This document shows positions 1-13,323 of a stretch of DNA of 46,986 nt, piece by piece. Position 1 is the stretch's first letter. Every line of letters begins with the position of its first letter. The DNA is from Lachnospiraceae bacterium (GTDB lineage: Bacteria > Bacillota > Clostridia > Lachnospirales > Lachnospiraceae). Under the pieces are notes generated by a model, which was not told the DNA's origin, did no database searches, and saw only the letters and a list, made by a program, of their open reading frames with translations. A program made the translations under genes and the position numbers. The DNA lies in NCBI GenBank assembly GCA_029071325.1, contig JAIEAP010000037.1, forward strand, positions 1 through 46,986. Direction: 5' to 3'.

Positions 1-117
1 ATTATATTGCATTACAATTTAATATGTCAAATCATATTAAAAAAATATCGTTTTTATTATAAAATAGGAGAAAAAATATGTTTTTGTGTAAAAATATTTT
101 CATAAAAAACAAAATTA

Positions 118-161
118 AAATCCATATGAAAGAAAATGTAGAATTTCTTTCATATGGATTT
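118..161. terminator. bidirectional intrinsic terminator
   Basis: An 18-bp inverted repeat (arms 118-135 and 144-161) encloses an 8-nt loop. An A run lies on the left and a T run on the right, so it can terminate transcription on either strand. It lies downstream of the minus-strand hydrolase gene. The first 117 bases are AT-rich and show nothing else I can support. Confidence 0.75.
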
Positions 162-220
162 TTGAAATTACTATTCCTTGTTGCAGTCTTTTCTAGGGGG
201 TGGGGCAATCGTTCCCTCCC

Positions 221-1318
221 CTACCTTCCCCCCGCAGGCTCACAATAAGAGTCATAAAATCCTAAGATCTGCTGCATCAGACCGTAATCCAGCTCATAGC
301 ATTTACTCTTATCAAGATATTTTTCCATAAACTCCGTTTTGATCTGGGCGTTGTATTCGCCGCCGTTTGCCTCTACATAGTCGGTATAGTCTTCGTTTAG
401 CTGTTCCCTGTAACGCTGCGAAGCCTGTGAATTATATATGTAATTGTGCCCTCTGTCCTCATATTCCACAAAGTAAAAACGAGGATCATTCCCATACACT
501 TCATAAAATTTGTCATATCCGTTTTCGGGAAGGACTGTCGTATCGTCTCTGCTGCAAATTACCATGATGCCTGCATTTGAAGCTGCAAAGCCGTCTATTG
601 CGCTATAAGAGGCATATTTCCCAAATTTTAACCGTTCATACAGGGAAGCATACGGCACAAATAACTGGATGCCGGAACCTATCAGCAACTCTCCCTGCTG
701 CTCAATCAGATCCATAGAACTGTCAAATCCGGCTACAAGCACCGCCGCTTTCACATCCGGATGACAATTCAGCACATTGCCAACAGAATAACCTCCCCAG
801 CTATGCCCAAACAATACAATGGGAAGATTCTGGTATTCTTCGGTTTCTTTTACATAACGCAAAGCGTAATCAAGGTCAATGATGCCCTGCGGCAAGCCTT
901 TTACCGAATCGCCCTCACTTTTATCATTCCCGGTCGCATCATAAGCAAATACAAGATAACCGTTGGAAGTAAAATAATCGGCAATATCCATATATGTATT
1001 TTGTCCGCCACCCCCAAGCCCATGAGCGATCACAACGACACCCTTCTTCTCCCAGTTTTCTTTTGAATACTGATAACCCGCAAGAAGCTGTCCGTTATTG
1101 GACGGAAATGTACATTCCGAAACCGTAAGACCTTCAAAATCATCTACGGAATAAGCCATCCATTCGGCAGTTTCGAACCGTTCACCAAAATTATCATGAT
1201 AAATCAGAACGGTCAGGACAGGCATCAAAACAAGAAAAAAGACTGCCAAGATACTGATGACTGTAATAAGTGCAATTTTCTTTTTATTTTTCGGATGCTT
1301 TACTTTTTTATCTTTCAT
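221..1318 (-). CDS. membrane-anchored alpha/beta hydrolase
   Basis: A serine hydrolase of the alpha/beta fold, probably acting outside the membrane on an unknown ester or peptide. The 365-residue protein begins with a Lys-rich stretch and one membrane segment (about residues 14-39). The nucleophile elbow GHSWGG puts the active Ser at 173, Asp is likely in CSRDD (258/259), and His is in DRGHN (291). AHGLGGGG near residue 98 fits the oxyanion-hole loop. It lies 30 bp after the DUF3781 gene, probably co-transcribed. Fold and triad are clear; substrate is unknown. Confidence 0.85.
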   Translation of the reverse strand: MKDKKVKHPKNKKKIALITVISILAVFFLVLMPVLTVLIYHDNFGERFETAEWMAYSVDDFEGLTVSECTFPSNNGQLLAGYQYSKENWEKKGVVVIAHGLGGGGQNTYMDIADYFTSNGYLVFAYDATGNDKSEGDSVKGLPQGIIDLDYALRYVKETEEYQNLPIVLFGHSWGGYSVGNVLNCHPDVKAAVLVAGFDSSMDLIEQQGELLIGSGIQLFVPYASLYERLKFGKYASYSAIDGFAASNAGIMVICSRDDTTVLPENGYDKFYEVYGNDPRFYFVEYEDRGHNYIYNSQASQRYREQLNEDYTDYVEANGGEYNAQIKTEFMEKYLDKSKCYELDYGLMQQILGFYDSYCEPAGGR

Positions 1319-1348
1319 TCTTTTCTTAATCCTTTCATCAACCGGAAG

Positions 1349-1621
1349 TTATTTCATCAAATGTGCTGTAATGATCGTATAGCTATAGGCATTGATGGTT
1401 ATTTTTTGACCGTCGATTTCACAATACCAGTTCTTCCCTTGCCGGTAGATATTACAGTTGCTGTCCAAAACCTTACTTTTACAGTAGGCAACCACATCAG
1501 CAGTATCTAATTTGAGATTTCTCTTGATCCTGTCGATTCCCATTTCAGTCGTATGGATTTTATCGATATGGTCAAGTAATATTTTCTTATCTTCTTTACC
1601 TTCCGGTTCAAATCTATTCAT
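1349..1621 (-). CDS. DUF3781 family protein
   Basis: A small protein of about 90 residues resembling the DUF3781 family: conserved blocks KNWYCEIDG and TINAYSYTIITAH lie near its C terminus. No function is established for the family. The frame stays open upstream to an ATG at 1672, but the ATG at 1621 has an AAGGAAG ribosome site at proper spacing and begins where the family similarity begins, so I use it. The hydrolase gene follows 30 bp downstream. Confidence 0.7.
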   Translation of the reverse strand: MNRFEPEGKEDKKILLDHIDKIHTTEMGIDRIKRNLKLDTADVVAYCKSKVLDSNCNIYRQGKNWYCEIDGQKITINAYSYTIITAHLMK

Positions 1622-1720
1622 TCTGGCTTCCTTTCTTCGCTCATTTGTTTTGTTACCATAATACAAATGCATATATTTGTCAAGAAACCCTTAGTTGCAC
1701 AAAGTCAACGGGCTGTTGCT

Positions 1721-1764
1721 AAAAAATTCGGAACAACATCAATTTCCTTTGACATTGCTCCGAA
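1721..1764 (-). terminator. terminator of the LysR gene
   Basis: On the minus strand a stem starting TTCGGA and ending TCCGAA, with two small internal mismatches, is followed directly by six T residues. It starts 7 bases after the lysR-type stop codon. Confidence 0.75.
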
Positions 1765-1770
1765 CCGTAT

Positions 1771-2661
1771 TTATCCCTTGTTTTTTAAATATTTATAAAA
1801 GGTGTCTGCCGCCGTACTTTTTCCCCTTCCTTTATCCGAAATAAGCTTAAGCGAGCGCATGGGCGGATCGCAATCCATCGGGATCTGTACCAGTATCTTC
1901 TTATTTAAAAGCGGCAGCGCCAGTTTTTCAGGGACAAATCCGATTCCAAGATTGTTCCGGATCAGAGGCAGCAACAGATCCGAGGTTGCTACTTCCATAT
2001 CAAGCTGCATATCTACCTGATGCTTCAGGAAGAAATCTTTATATAGATCATAAGTTGCCGTTCCCCTGCCCAGACCGATCCAGGAATGCCCGCTAAGCTC
2101 CTGCAAGCTTGCTTTTTCTTTTCCCAGATACTTGTACTGGGTTCCGCCCACAAGAATCTCCTGAAAATCACACATATTCTCACATCGAAAGCCATCCGGC
2201 ACTTCAAAGGGAGTCGTGATCACCGCAAAATCTAATTTGCCGGCGGCAAGATATTTGATGATTTCCGGCGTCGTGTGATTATGTACCTTGATTCGGATTT
2301 TGGGATATTCCAGTTTGAAATCACGCATGGCAGCCAGCAGGAAAAGATGCAACGCCGTTTCCGTTGCCCCGATTTCAATGATTCCCGCACCATTGGAATC
2401 CTGGCCGCTTATTTCTTCCTGCGCGTGGATCAAATGCCGGTAGGCGGCTTCCACATGAGCATACAGCCGCTCTCCTTCCTCCGTGAGGCTCACTCCCCGT
2501 GCCTCACGGACAAACAGACGGCACTTTAACTGGGATTCCAGCAGTTTGATGATCCGCGTTACATTCGGCTGATTACTTCCCAGAGCCGCTGCCGCTTTTG
2601 TGATATTTCCGTATTTCGCTGCATAGTAAAATATCTTGTAATACTCGAAGTTGATATCCAT
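1771..2661 (-). CDS. LysR family transcriptional regulator
   Basis: A 296-residue LysR-type regulator. The N-terminal winged helix-turn-helix occupies about residues 1-60, with the typical NITKAAAALGSNQPNVTR helix pair and the LFVREARG wing. The rest is a periplasmic-binding-like effector domain (about 90-290). It is transcribed divergently from the MATE exporter gene with 104 bp between starts, the usual arrangement for a LysR protein controlling its neighbour. The inducer cannot be read from the sequence. The ATG at 2661 is the natural start. Confidence 0.9.
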   Translation of the reverse strand: MDINFEYYKIFYYAAKYGNITKAAAALGSNQPNVTRIIKLLESQLKCRLFVREARGVSLTEEGERLYAHVEAAYRHLIHAQEEISGQDSNGAGIIEIGATETALHLFLLAAMRDFKLEYPKIRIKVHNHTTPEIIKYLAAGKLDFAVITTPFEVPDGFRCENMCDFQEILVGGTQYKYLGKEKASLQELSGHSWIGLGRGTATYDLYKDFFLKHQVDMQLDMEVATSDLLLPLIRNNLGIGFVPEKLALPLLNKKILVQIPMDCDPPMRSLKLISDKGRGKSTAADTFYKYLKNKG

Positions 2662-2765
2662 ATCTATTTTGTATGTTCCTTATATTATATATGTATTTTA
2701 TATATCTTTTCTTGGATAGTATAATATATTTCTGGTGAAAAGTAAACGAAAGGACTTAGACGGTT
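2662..2765. promoter_or_regulatory. divergent lysR/MATE promoter region
   Basis: A 104-bp, very AT-rich intergenic region between divergent starts. TATAAT-like hexamers and TA-rich imperfect palindromes (about 2680-2735) could hold a LysR T-N11-A box, but I cannot pick one exact site. The MATE gene has an AAAGGA ribosome site just before its ATG. Confidence 0.45.
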
Positions 2766-4115
2766 ATGACAAAAGATTTAACACAGGGCAACCCGCAAAA
2801 AGTATTATGGTCGTTTTGCCTGCCTATGTTTGGCAGCATTGTATTCCAACAGCTCTATAATATTGCAGATTCTCTGGTGGCAGGTAAATTTATTGATGAA
2901 AATGCCCTTGCCGCGGTGGGTAACAGCTATAATGTCACCCTCATTTTTATTGCGTTTGCATTTGGCTGCAACATCGGCTGTTCCGTGATCGTCTCACAAT
3001 TATTCGGCGCAAAAGACTACAATACCATGAAGACGTCCATTTATACTGCTTTGATTGCAAGCGGAGTTTTGTGCAGCATCCTGATGATAATCGGTTTATT
3101 ATCCTGTGATGTGCTCTTAGGCCTGATGAAAACCCAGCCGGAGATCATGGCGGATTCTTCGCTCTATTTGAAGATTTATATTTGGGGGCTTCCCTTCCTG
3201 TTTTTTTATAATATTGCAACAGGCATTTTTTCCGCATTGGGAGATTCCAAAACACCGTTTATTTTTCTTGCCCTGTCATCAAGCGCTAATATCGCCGTTG
3301 ACATCCTGTTTGTTCAATCGTTTTCTATGGGCATTGCCGGCGTCGCATGGGCAACCTTTATCTGTCAGGGAATCAGCTGTATTCTTTCTCTCATACTGAT
3401 ATTGAAACGCTTATCTAAAATAAAAACAGAAGGGGCGACCCATGTTTTCTCATGGCATATCCTGCAAAAGATAGCGGTCGTCGCCGTTCCCAGTATTTTA
3501 CAGCAATCCTTCATATCCGTTGGAAATATGATGATTCAGGGCTGCATCAATAGCTTTGGCGTAAGTGTTGCTGCAGGGTATTCCGCCGCTGTGAAACTGA
3601 ATAATCTGGTCATCACCTCATTTACCACCATCGGAAACGGTATGTCTAATTTCTCCGCACAAAATCTTGGCGCTCGTAAATATACGCGGATCAAAGACGG
3701 CGCCCATGCAGGATTCAAGCTGGTGTGGTATTTATGCATCCCCTTCTGCCTTGTCTACATCCTTTTTGGCCGGTATCTGCTTCTGCTATTTATGGATCAG
3801 ACCTCTGCATCCGCACTAGCAACAGGGCAGCAGTTTTTATGGATCCTTTCTCCATTCTATTTTGTGATATCCGCCAAGCTGATAGCAGACGGCGTTCTTC
3901 GCGGCATGAGTGCAATGTCCCAATTTATGACAGCCACCTTTACAGATCTTATCCTGCGCGTGATCTTAGCTTTCACATTTTCAGGTATGACCGGTTCTGC
4001 AACCGGCATTTGGGCTGCATGGCCTGTGGGATGGTCTATTGCAACCGCTCTGTCCATCTTCTTCTATCGGAAACAGTATCATAATCTTTCCGCCCGGAAA
4101 AACACACCTTCATAA
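2766..4115 (+). CDS. MATE family multidrug/toxin exporter
   Basis: A 449-residue polytopic membrane protein, the usual length for MATE exporters (about 12 membrane segments in two homologous halves). The N terminus (LTQGNPQKVLWSFCLPMFG) and the motif LYNIADSLVAGKFI are typical of the clostridial DinF/NorM-like branch. It probably expels cationic compounds using a Na+ or H+ gradient. It is likely regulated by the divergent LysR protein. Its last 37 bases overlap, tail to tail, the lipoprotein gene on the other strand. Confidence 0.9.
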   Translation: MTKDLTQGNPQKVLWSFCLPMFGSIVFQQLYNIADSLVAGKFIDENALAAVGNSYNVTLIFIAFAFGCNIGCSVIVSQLFGAKDYNTMKTSIYTALIASGVLCSILMIIGLLSCDVLLGLMKTQPEIMADSSLYLKIYIWGLPFLFFYNIATGIFSALGDSKTPFIFLALSSSANIAVDILFVQSFSMGIAGVAWATFICQGISCILSLILILKRLSKIKTEGATHVFSWHILQKIAVVAVPSILQQSFISVGNMMIQGCINSFGVSVAAGYSAAVKLNNLVITSFTTIGNGMSNFSAQNLGARKYTRIKDGAHAGFKLVWYLCIPFCLVYILFGRYLLLLFMDQTSASALATGQQFLWILSPFYFVISAKLIADGVLRGMSAMSQFMTATFTDLILRVILAFTFSGMTGSATGIWAAWPVGWSIATALSIFFYRKQYHNLSARKNTPS

Positions 4116-4630
4116 TAGATCCACAGCGTATCCGTATCTACCGGAAAGAACGTGGCGCCAAAAAAATTCTCATCGGATGCGATATCTCCCATTGGGACTG
4201 TCATTTTCTCATCCCGCCACTCAGTGAGATCTACACAGAAATCATTTTCTATATCCTCCAGCATATAATCTGCAAATGCATATTCAAAATGCTCCAGTTC
4301 CACCGGCTGGCCGTTAAGGAGAAATCCACCCTCATCATAAGCGACCTCATAAGTCAGAAACTCTTCTATCTCCTGCTGAGACAGAGCATATATCTGACAG
4401 GTCCGATAATCCTCTACCTGCCAGCTTCCATAAAAAGAAATCTCTTCATTTTCTGTGTCCGGTATCTCTGACGGCTCAATCGCCTGATCTGACATCGGCT
4501 TTGTCTCCTCAATGGTCTGATCCGGCATCGGCTTTGTCTCTTCAACCGTCTGTTCCGGCTGTCCGCAGGCGGTCAGAACACCCGCTAAGATAATTGCTGT
4601 AACAACTGTATATCTTCTTTTCATATTCAT
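4079..4630 (-). CDS. small lipoprotein of the blaI-blaR1 operon
   Basis: A 183-residue predicted lipoprotein: Lys/Arg N terminus, hydrophobic segment and lipobox LTAC near residue 22. The segment after it holds imperfect ETKPM(P/S)DQ repeats in a Thr/Glu/Pro-rich linker, followed by a compact domain (about 65-183) I do not recognise. It starts 26 bp after the BlaR1-like gene, so it is probably the last gene of that operon and may be the output or sensor partner of the signalling pair. It overlaps the MATE 3' end by 37 bp in convergent orientation. Confidence 0.75.
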   Translation of the reverse strand: MNMKRRYTVVTAIILAGVLTACGQPEQTVEETKPMPDQTIEETKPMSDQAIEPSEIPDTENEEISFYGSWQVEDYRTCQIYALSQQEIEEFLTYEVAYDEGGFLLNGQPVELEHFEYAFADYMLEDIENDFCVDLTEWRDEKMTVPMGDIASDENFFGATFFPVDTDTLWIYYEGVFFRAERL

Positions 4631-4656
4631 CCTCCATTTCTTATTCCTGCTTTTGC

Positions 4657-6333
4657 CTAATGGGAATACCCTTTTGGATATGGACCAAAAATACTGCGCA
4701 CCGCCTGAATCGGCATATCCAGCGTCACCTCATAAAAACTGCCGTCCGCAGTGACAATTCTGATGGCATCAAGGTCAGGTGACGGCTCTGTGGCCATAAT
4801 CTCTTCTCCCTGATAGATACTGCTACGCTGCAAAAACCATATTGCCAGTTCATCTTCCTCCATTTCTTCTATGTTACCCGGAATATCCAACTGCTGCACA
4901 TCCGAAAACCAGAAGCGTCTTGCACTGGCTATATCCATGCATGTAATGCCATCCCCATATCCCTCCTTTTCTCCGAAATCCCTTCTGTAAAAAATACGGT
5001 CGTGTCTCAGGTCTTCCTCGGTCTTTGCAAAGAAAAACATACCTATGTCACAGCAGCTATACACACAGGATTCTGTCTGAAACCCCGTCAGGTCATAAAG
5101 TTCCTGTAATGCCTTCTGGGCCAGACTGTCCAGTTCATCCTCTCCCCGCAGCCCCGGCGTAAAATAAAGAGACTCATTTATATGCGTAACCGCGGCTTCC
5201 ACATAACCCTCACGGTGCCATGCATCAGGAGCAATGACCGACTCCTCGGACTCTGTTCTTTCATTTATCTTACTTACCGCTTCCAATACTTCATCCATAC
5301 CGTTGTCGATATATCCTGAAACATCCGGTATCTGTTCTATTGCCATAGGATGTATGGTCAGACCAAATACCGCGCCAATGGTTATCATTCCCGCTGCCCA
5401 TCCGCGTATTTTTCCATGCTTATGAAAATGCAAAATATTTTCAATCCTTGTCCTGGCAGAAGGAGTTCCAAATGCTGCCGGAGCCACAAGGTAACCGCTC
5501 TGTCTGGCTGCATATCGCAGAAGGCTCTGCGCATACTGACTGCGAATATCCCTTCCGGCGCTGGCAAGAACCTCCTCGTCGCAGGAAATTTCCATATCAC
5601 GGCAGAATAATATCCACGCCGCCCATACCGCCGGGTTAAACCAGTGTACTGCCACTGCTGCAAATGCCAGCAGTTTTATATAGGAATCTCCCCGTCTTCT
5701 GTGGCAACGCTCATGCATTGTGATAAACTCCCTCTCCTCCTTCTCCAATCCGGTGGGCAAAAAAATGATGGGACGGACGATCCCCCACAAAAAGGGAGTT
5801 GGCAGACCATTGACCTCTGCAATCCTCTGTTTGTCGTCCCAGTGTACCCATTTGTCCGATGATATCTTCCTTTTACACAAAACCACATGCACCATATTGT
5901 ATATCACGATCATGGACAAACCTGACAGCCAAATGATCAATAGGATACTACTTGAGACATTCCTGTCTTTCTTATATTCTGTTTCCATCTGTCGGATATT
6001 CTCTGGCTGTGGAGTACCTTCTGCCTGTTTTTTTGTCTCCGCAAGGCTTCCCTCATCCTTATCTTCATCACCTGCACTGGAATTTCCCGTCAACAGCAAC
6101 CCGCCTGTCTGCGCATCCATCTCTACAGAAATTTCCGCCGCCTGTTTCGGGATCAGACTAAATCTTCCCCGAATGGTAACAGGCACCAGGAGGTTTAAGA
6201 AGATCACCATCCACAGATAATACGCATATTTTCTCCCACATTTTATTAGCAGTAGTCTGATAAGCAGAACCACGCATATACAAAAGCAGCCCATCAGACT
6301 CATTTCCAACACTCTGCAAAACAGTTCCTGCAT
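4657..6333 (-). CDS. BlaR1/MecR1-like M56 family metallopeptidase
   Basis: A 558-residue integral-membrane zinc peptidase. N-terminal membrane segments (about 10-58) and another near 130-152 surround the M56 domain, with the zinc motif HERCH at 207-211 and a likely third ligand in the EISCDEEVL segment near 248-256. In the known BlaR1 system the receptor triggers cleavage of the BlaI repressor. A membrane segment near 310-330 leads to a C-terminal extracellular part. I see no penicillin-binding SxxK/KTG motifs there, so the ligand is probably not a beta-lactam. It starts 2 bases after the blaI-like stop codon. Confidence 0.85.
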   Translation of the reverse strand: MQELFCRVLEMSLMGCFCICVVLLIRLLLIKCGRKYAYYLWMVIFLNLLVPVTIRGRFSLIPKQAAEISVEMDAQTGGLLLTGNSSAGDEDKDEGSLAETKKQAEGTPQPENIRQMETEYKKDRNVSSSILLIIWLSGLSMIVIYNMVHVVLCKRKISSDKWVHWDDKQRIAEVNGLPTPFLWGIVRPIIFLPTGLEKEEREFITMHERCHRRRGDSYIKLLAFAAVAVHWFNPAVWAAWILFCRDMEISCDEEVLASAGRDIRSQYAQSLLRYAARQSGYLVAPAAFGTPSARTRIENILHFHKHGKIRGWAAGMITIGAVFGLTIHPMAIEQIPDVSGYIDNGMDEVLEAVSKINERTESEESVIAPDAWHREGYVEAAVTHINESLYFTPGLRGEDELDSLAQKALQELYDLTGFQTESCVYSCCDIGMFFFAKTEEDLRHDRIFYRRDFGEKEGYGDGITCMDIASARRFWFSDVQQLDIPGNIEEMEEDELAIWFLQRSSIYQGEEIMATEPSPDLDAIRIVTADGSFYEVTLDMPIQAVRSIFGPYPKGYSH

Positions 6334-6335
6334 GT

Positions 6336-6704
6336 TTACTCCACTCCATCCCTGTAATCCTCGATCATCTGCGCCAGTTCCTCTATTTCCTTCTTATTCA
6401 GCTTCTTTTTCTGCAAAAAAGCTGCAACGAAACCAGGCAAAGAACCATTATAGTTTTCTTCCAGATACCGTTCTCCCTTTCTTCTGGCATACTCCTCTCT
6501 GCTCATCCTGGAGACCACAACAGCATTTTCATTCCGAAAAATATCGTTGGTGCATATTTTTCGCAGTACCGTGTAGGTGGTGGATTTCTTCCAGCCAAGC
6601 TTCTCTCCTGCAAGCCGGACCAATTCTCCGCTTCCTACAGGCTCATGTTCCCATATGATATCGGCAAGCTGCATTTCCGCCTCCGTCATAAGATAAACGA
6701 CCAT
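6336..6704 (-). CDS. BlaI/MecI/CopY family repressor
   Basis: A 122-residue winged-helix repressor of the BlaI/MecI family (DNA-binding helices about residues 5-75, with GWKKSTTYTVLRK as the recognition region; the rest is the dimerisation and cleavage region). It is the first gene of the blaI-blaR1-lipoprotein operon. A strong palindrome lies just upstream at 6729-6759, so it probably represses itself. The ATG at 6704 has a GAGGG ribosome site; an internal ATG at 6689 is a weaker alternative. Confidence 0.88.
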   Translation of the reverse strand: MVVYLMTEAEMQLADIIWEHEPVGSGELVRLAGEKLGWKKSTTYTVLRKICTNDIFRNENAVVVSRMSREEYARRKGERYLEENYNGSLPGFVAAFLQKKKLNKKEIEELAQMIEDYRDGVE

Positions 6705-6728
6705 AAATTCTTACCCTCTTTCTTTCTG

Positions 6729-6790
6729 ACATATGGTTTAGTTTTTTTAAACCATATGTTGAGTTTATATTATTTAAACCAATTTGTCAA
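6729..6790 (-). promoter_or_regulatory. blaI operon promoter with palindromic operator
   Basis: On the minus strand TTGACA (complement at 6785-6790) is followed 15 bp later by TATAAA (6764-6769). Just downstream lies a perfect inverted repeat with 12-bp arms (6729-6740 and 6748-6759, arm ACATATGGTTTA) and a 7-bp spacer. Its position over the transcription start fits a BlaI-type operator, although the core differs from the textbook TACA/TGTA half-sites. A further CATATGGTTT half-site lies at 6836-6845. Confidence 0.65.
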
Positions 6791-6795
6791 TAGAA

Positions 6796-6835
6796 GAGGG
6801 AACCATTTGTTTCATAATCAACAAATGGTTCCCTC
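6796..6835. terminator. stem-loop downstream of the ATP synthase operon
   Basis: A perfect 16-bp stem (6796-6811 with 6820-6835) with an 8-nt loop. It stands between atpC and the blaI promoter, both transcribed on the minus strand. No strong T run follows on either side, so it may be a weak terminator or an mRNA 3' end stabiliser. Confidence 0.5.
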
Positions 6836-6924
6836 ATATGGTTTCTGTTTAAATATTCAGATATCAGAAACTATGACCGCTTCCATAGAAATTTACGTGT
6901 ATAGACCGCTCCGCATCCTAACGC

Positions 6925-7326
6925 TTACTGCTTAATTTCAATACGAACCAATGCCTTGCGCAGTGCGAATTCTGCCCTTGCAAGATCAACGTCAGTATCC
7001 TTGGCAGCAAGACGCTCCTGGGCGCGGTCTCTGGCACGCTTCGCACGCTGTTCATCAATCTCATCGGGCCATTCCGCAATCTCTGCCAGCAGTGTTACCT
7101 TGTCGCCCAATATCTCGGCAAATCCTGCGTGCACCGCAGCTTCTTTTATCTCATCACCGTTGGTAATGGTAACGATACCCGGCGCCAGCACAGTGGTAAG
7201 CGGAATGTGATTGGCATATACGCCAATCTCTCCCTCCACTGTATTGAATTCGATCATCGTTGCCTCACCTGTATAAAATACACGGTCTGGTGTGATGATT
7301 TCTACTTTAAAAATATTGTCAGCCAT
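6925..7326 (-). CDS. atpC: ATP synthase F1 epsilon subunit
   Basis: The 133-residue epsilon subunit of F1: an N-terminal beta sandwich (IITPDRVFYTGEATMIEF and EIGVYANHIPL) and a C-terminal helical hairpin (about 90-133). It couples gamma rotation to the catalytic head and can inhibit hydrolysis. It is the last gene of the operon, 11 bp after atpD, with a GGGGTGA ribosome site. Length and gene order are normal. Confidence 0.97.
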   Translation of the reverse strand: MADNIFKVEIITPDRVFYTGEATMIEFNTVEGEIGVYANHIPLTTVLAPGIVTITNGDEIKEAAVHAGFAEILGDKVTLLAEIAEWPDEIDEQRAKRARDRAQERLAAKDTDVDLARAEFALRKALVRIEIKQ

Positions 7327-7337
7327 GGCATCACCCC

Positions 7338-8735
<1,398 letters not shown>

Positions 8736-8779
8736 CTATCACTCCTTTTTCTTTGATAGGGAGCATCCACCGATTTCTT

Positions 8780-9634
8780 CTAGGAAATCGCAGATGCACC
8801 GGCAATAATCTCCGTCAGTTCCTGCGTAATGGAACCCTGACGGGCTCTGTTATATTTCAGTGACAGATCACTTATCATCTCTTCCGCATTGCTGGTTGCA
8901 GAATCCATCGCCTGCATCCTGGCGCCGTTCTCACTTGCCACCGCCTCTACCAGCGCACCATAGAGCATACTGGTAACATATTTGGGAATGATGAGATCCA
9001 AAGCCTCTTCCTCGTTGGGCTCATAATTCATCAGCACGTTATCCGTCTCAGTTTCTTCGGCGCCGTCTATCTCCACCGGCAGCAGCCGGATCAATTTCGG
9101 CTCATGCACCACGGTATTTTTGAAGTGGGTATAGGCAAGATAAATCTCTCCTACCTCCCCGCGGCTGTATGCTCCCAGTACCTCTCTGGTAAGCGCCGCT
9201 GCCTCGTCATAGTCGGGTGCCTCTATCAGTTCCGGCAGATCCTTCACAATGCTGTATCCTCTGTGCGCCAGGCCTTCTCTTCCTTTGTTGCCCACCGCAT
9301 AGATATCCAGCTGCTCCCGCGGAAGATCTCCCTGGGTGATTAGCTTCACCACGTTGGAATTATAGCCTCCGGCAAGTCCACGGTTGGAAGTAATGACGAT
9401 AACCGCCTTCCGGTCAGATTCTCCGCCTCTTAAGTACGGGTGATCCAGAGAACCGGTCTTCCCCAGCATGGAGCTGACTGTACGGAACATGTAATTGAAA
9501 TACGGATTTGCCTGCTCGGCATGTGTTTTCGCCTTCTGCAGCTTTACGGTTGAGACGAGCTTCATCGCCTTCGTAATCTGTTGTGTGCTGGTAATACTGC
9601 TCTTGCGTCTCTTAATGTCTCTCATGGACGCCAT
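8780..9634 (-). CDS. atpG: ATP synthase F1 gamma subunit
   Basis: The 284-residue central rotor stalk: the N-terminal helix (MASMRDIKRRKSSITSTQQI) and the C-terminal helix (SLKYNRARQGSITQELTEI) form the coiled-coil shaft that turns inside the alpha/beta ring. Both termini match the family closely and no internal damage is seen. It lies between atpA and atpD, as usual. Confidence 0.97.
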   Translation of the reverse strand: MASMRDIKRRKSSITSTQQITKAMKLVSTVKLQKAKTHAEQANPYFNYMFRTVSSMLGKTGSLDHPYLRGGESDRKAVIVITSNRGLAGGYNSNVVKLITQGDLPREQLDIYAVGNKGREGLAHRGYSIVKDLPELIEAPDYDEAAALTREVLGAYSRGEVGEIYLAYTHFKNTVVHEPKLIRLLPVEIDGAEETETDNVLMNYEPNEEEALDLIIPKYVTSMLYGALVEAVASENGARMQAMDSATSNAEEMISDLSLKYNRARQGSITQELTEIIAGASAIS

Positions 9635-9671
9635 ATTTTCTCACCGCCTTTTCCGGCAATCTGTGCCACCT

Positions 9672-11727
<2,056 letters not shown>

Positions 11728-11740
<13 letters not shown>

Positions 11741-12243
11741 GTTGTATCACCCATCTCTCTTAAGGTCTCTTCCACCAACGCATCCTGCACAGTTGTGTCG
11801 ATAGATGCGGCAACTACCTTTCCTGCCATCATGGATGCGACTGCTATCATTTCCTGTTTCACATCGTCCATGACGCGTCTCTTTTCAAGCTCTGCTTCCT
11901 CGTTCGCGCGGCGGATCACACGGGCAGCCTCTTCCTTCGCTTCGTCTACGATCCGGTTCTCATTCTTGAGAGCCTTCTGACGCGCTTCGCTCAGGATGAC
12001 TTCTGCCTCTTTTTCTATATTTTTCAGCTTCTCTTCATACTCCGCCTTCAGCTTTGCGGCATCTTCCTTGTCCGCCCGTGCCGTATCAATGTCGTCCTGT
12101 ATCTTATCCTGACGCCCTTTTAAGAGCTTGCGCGCCGGATTGAACAGGTTGTAGGACATGACCAAAAACAGTACGAATACGGAAATTGCCAGCAGCACCG
12201 TATCATGCAGGAGCTGAATATCCAGATCAAATAATCTGTCCAT
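11728..12243 (-). CDS. atpF: ATP synthase Fo b subunit
   Basis: The 171-residue b subunit: a short N terminus, one membrane helix (about 12-32) and a long charged helix (about 40-155) rich in Ala, Glu, Lys and Arg that forms the peripheral stalk. A good AGGAGG site precedes the ATG. Its 3' end overlaps atpH. Confidence 0.95.
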
Positions 12244-12296
12244 ACCCTTTTCGCTGCGCCTCCTTTCTTCTCATTTTCTGTCTGTCTGCAAACAGT

Positions 12297-13306
<1,010 letters not shown>

Positions 13307-13323
13307 TCTTTCACCTCCTTATT

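Noticed and set aside
194-221. GC-rich inverted repeat at the hydrolase stop codon
   Set aside because: Imperfect and without a T run; the better terminator is the 118-161 hairpin.
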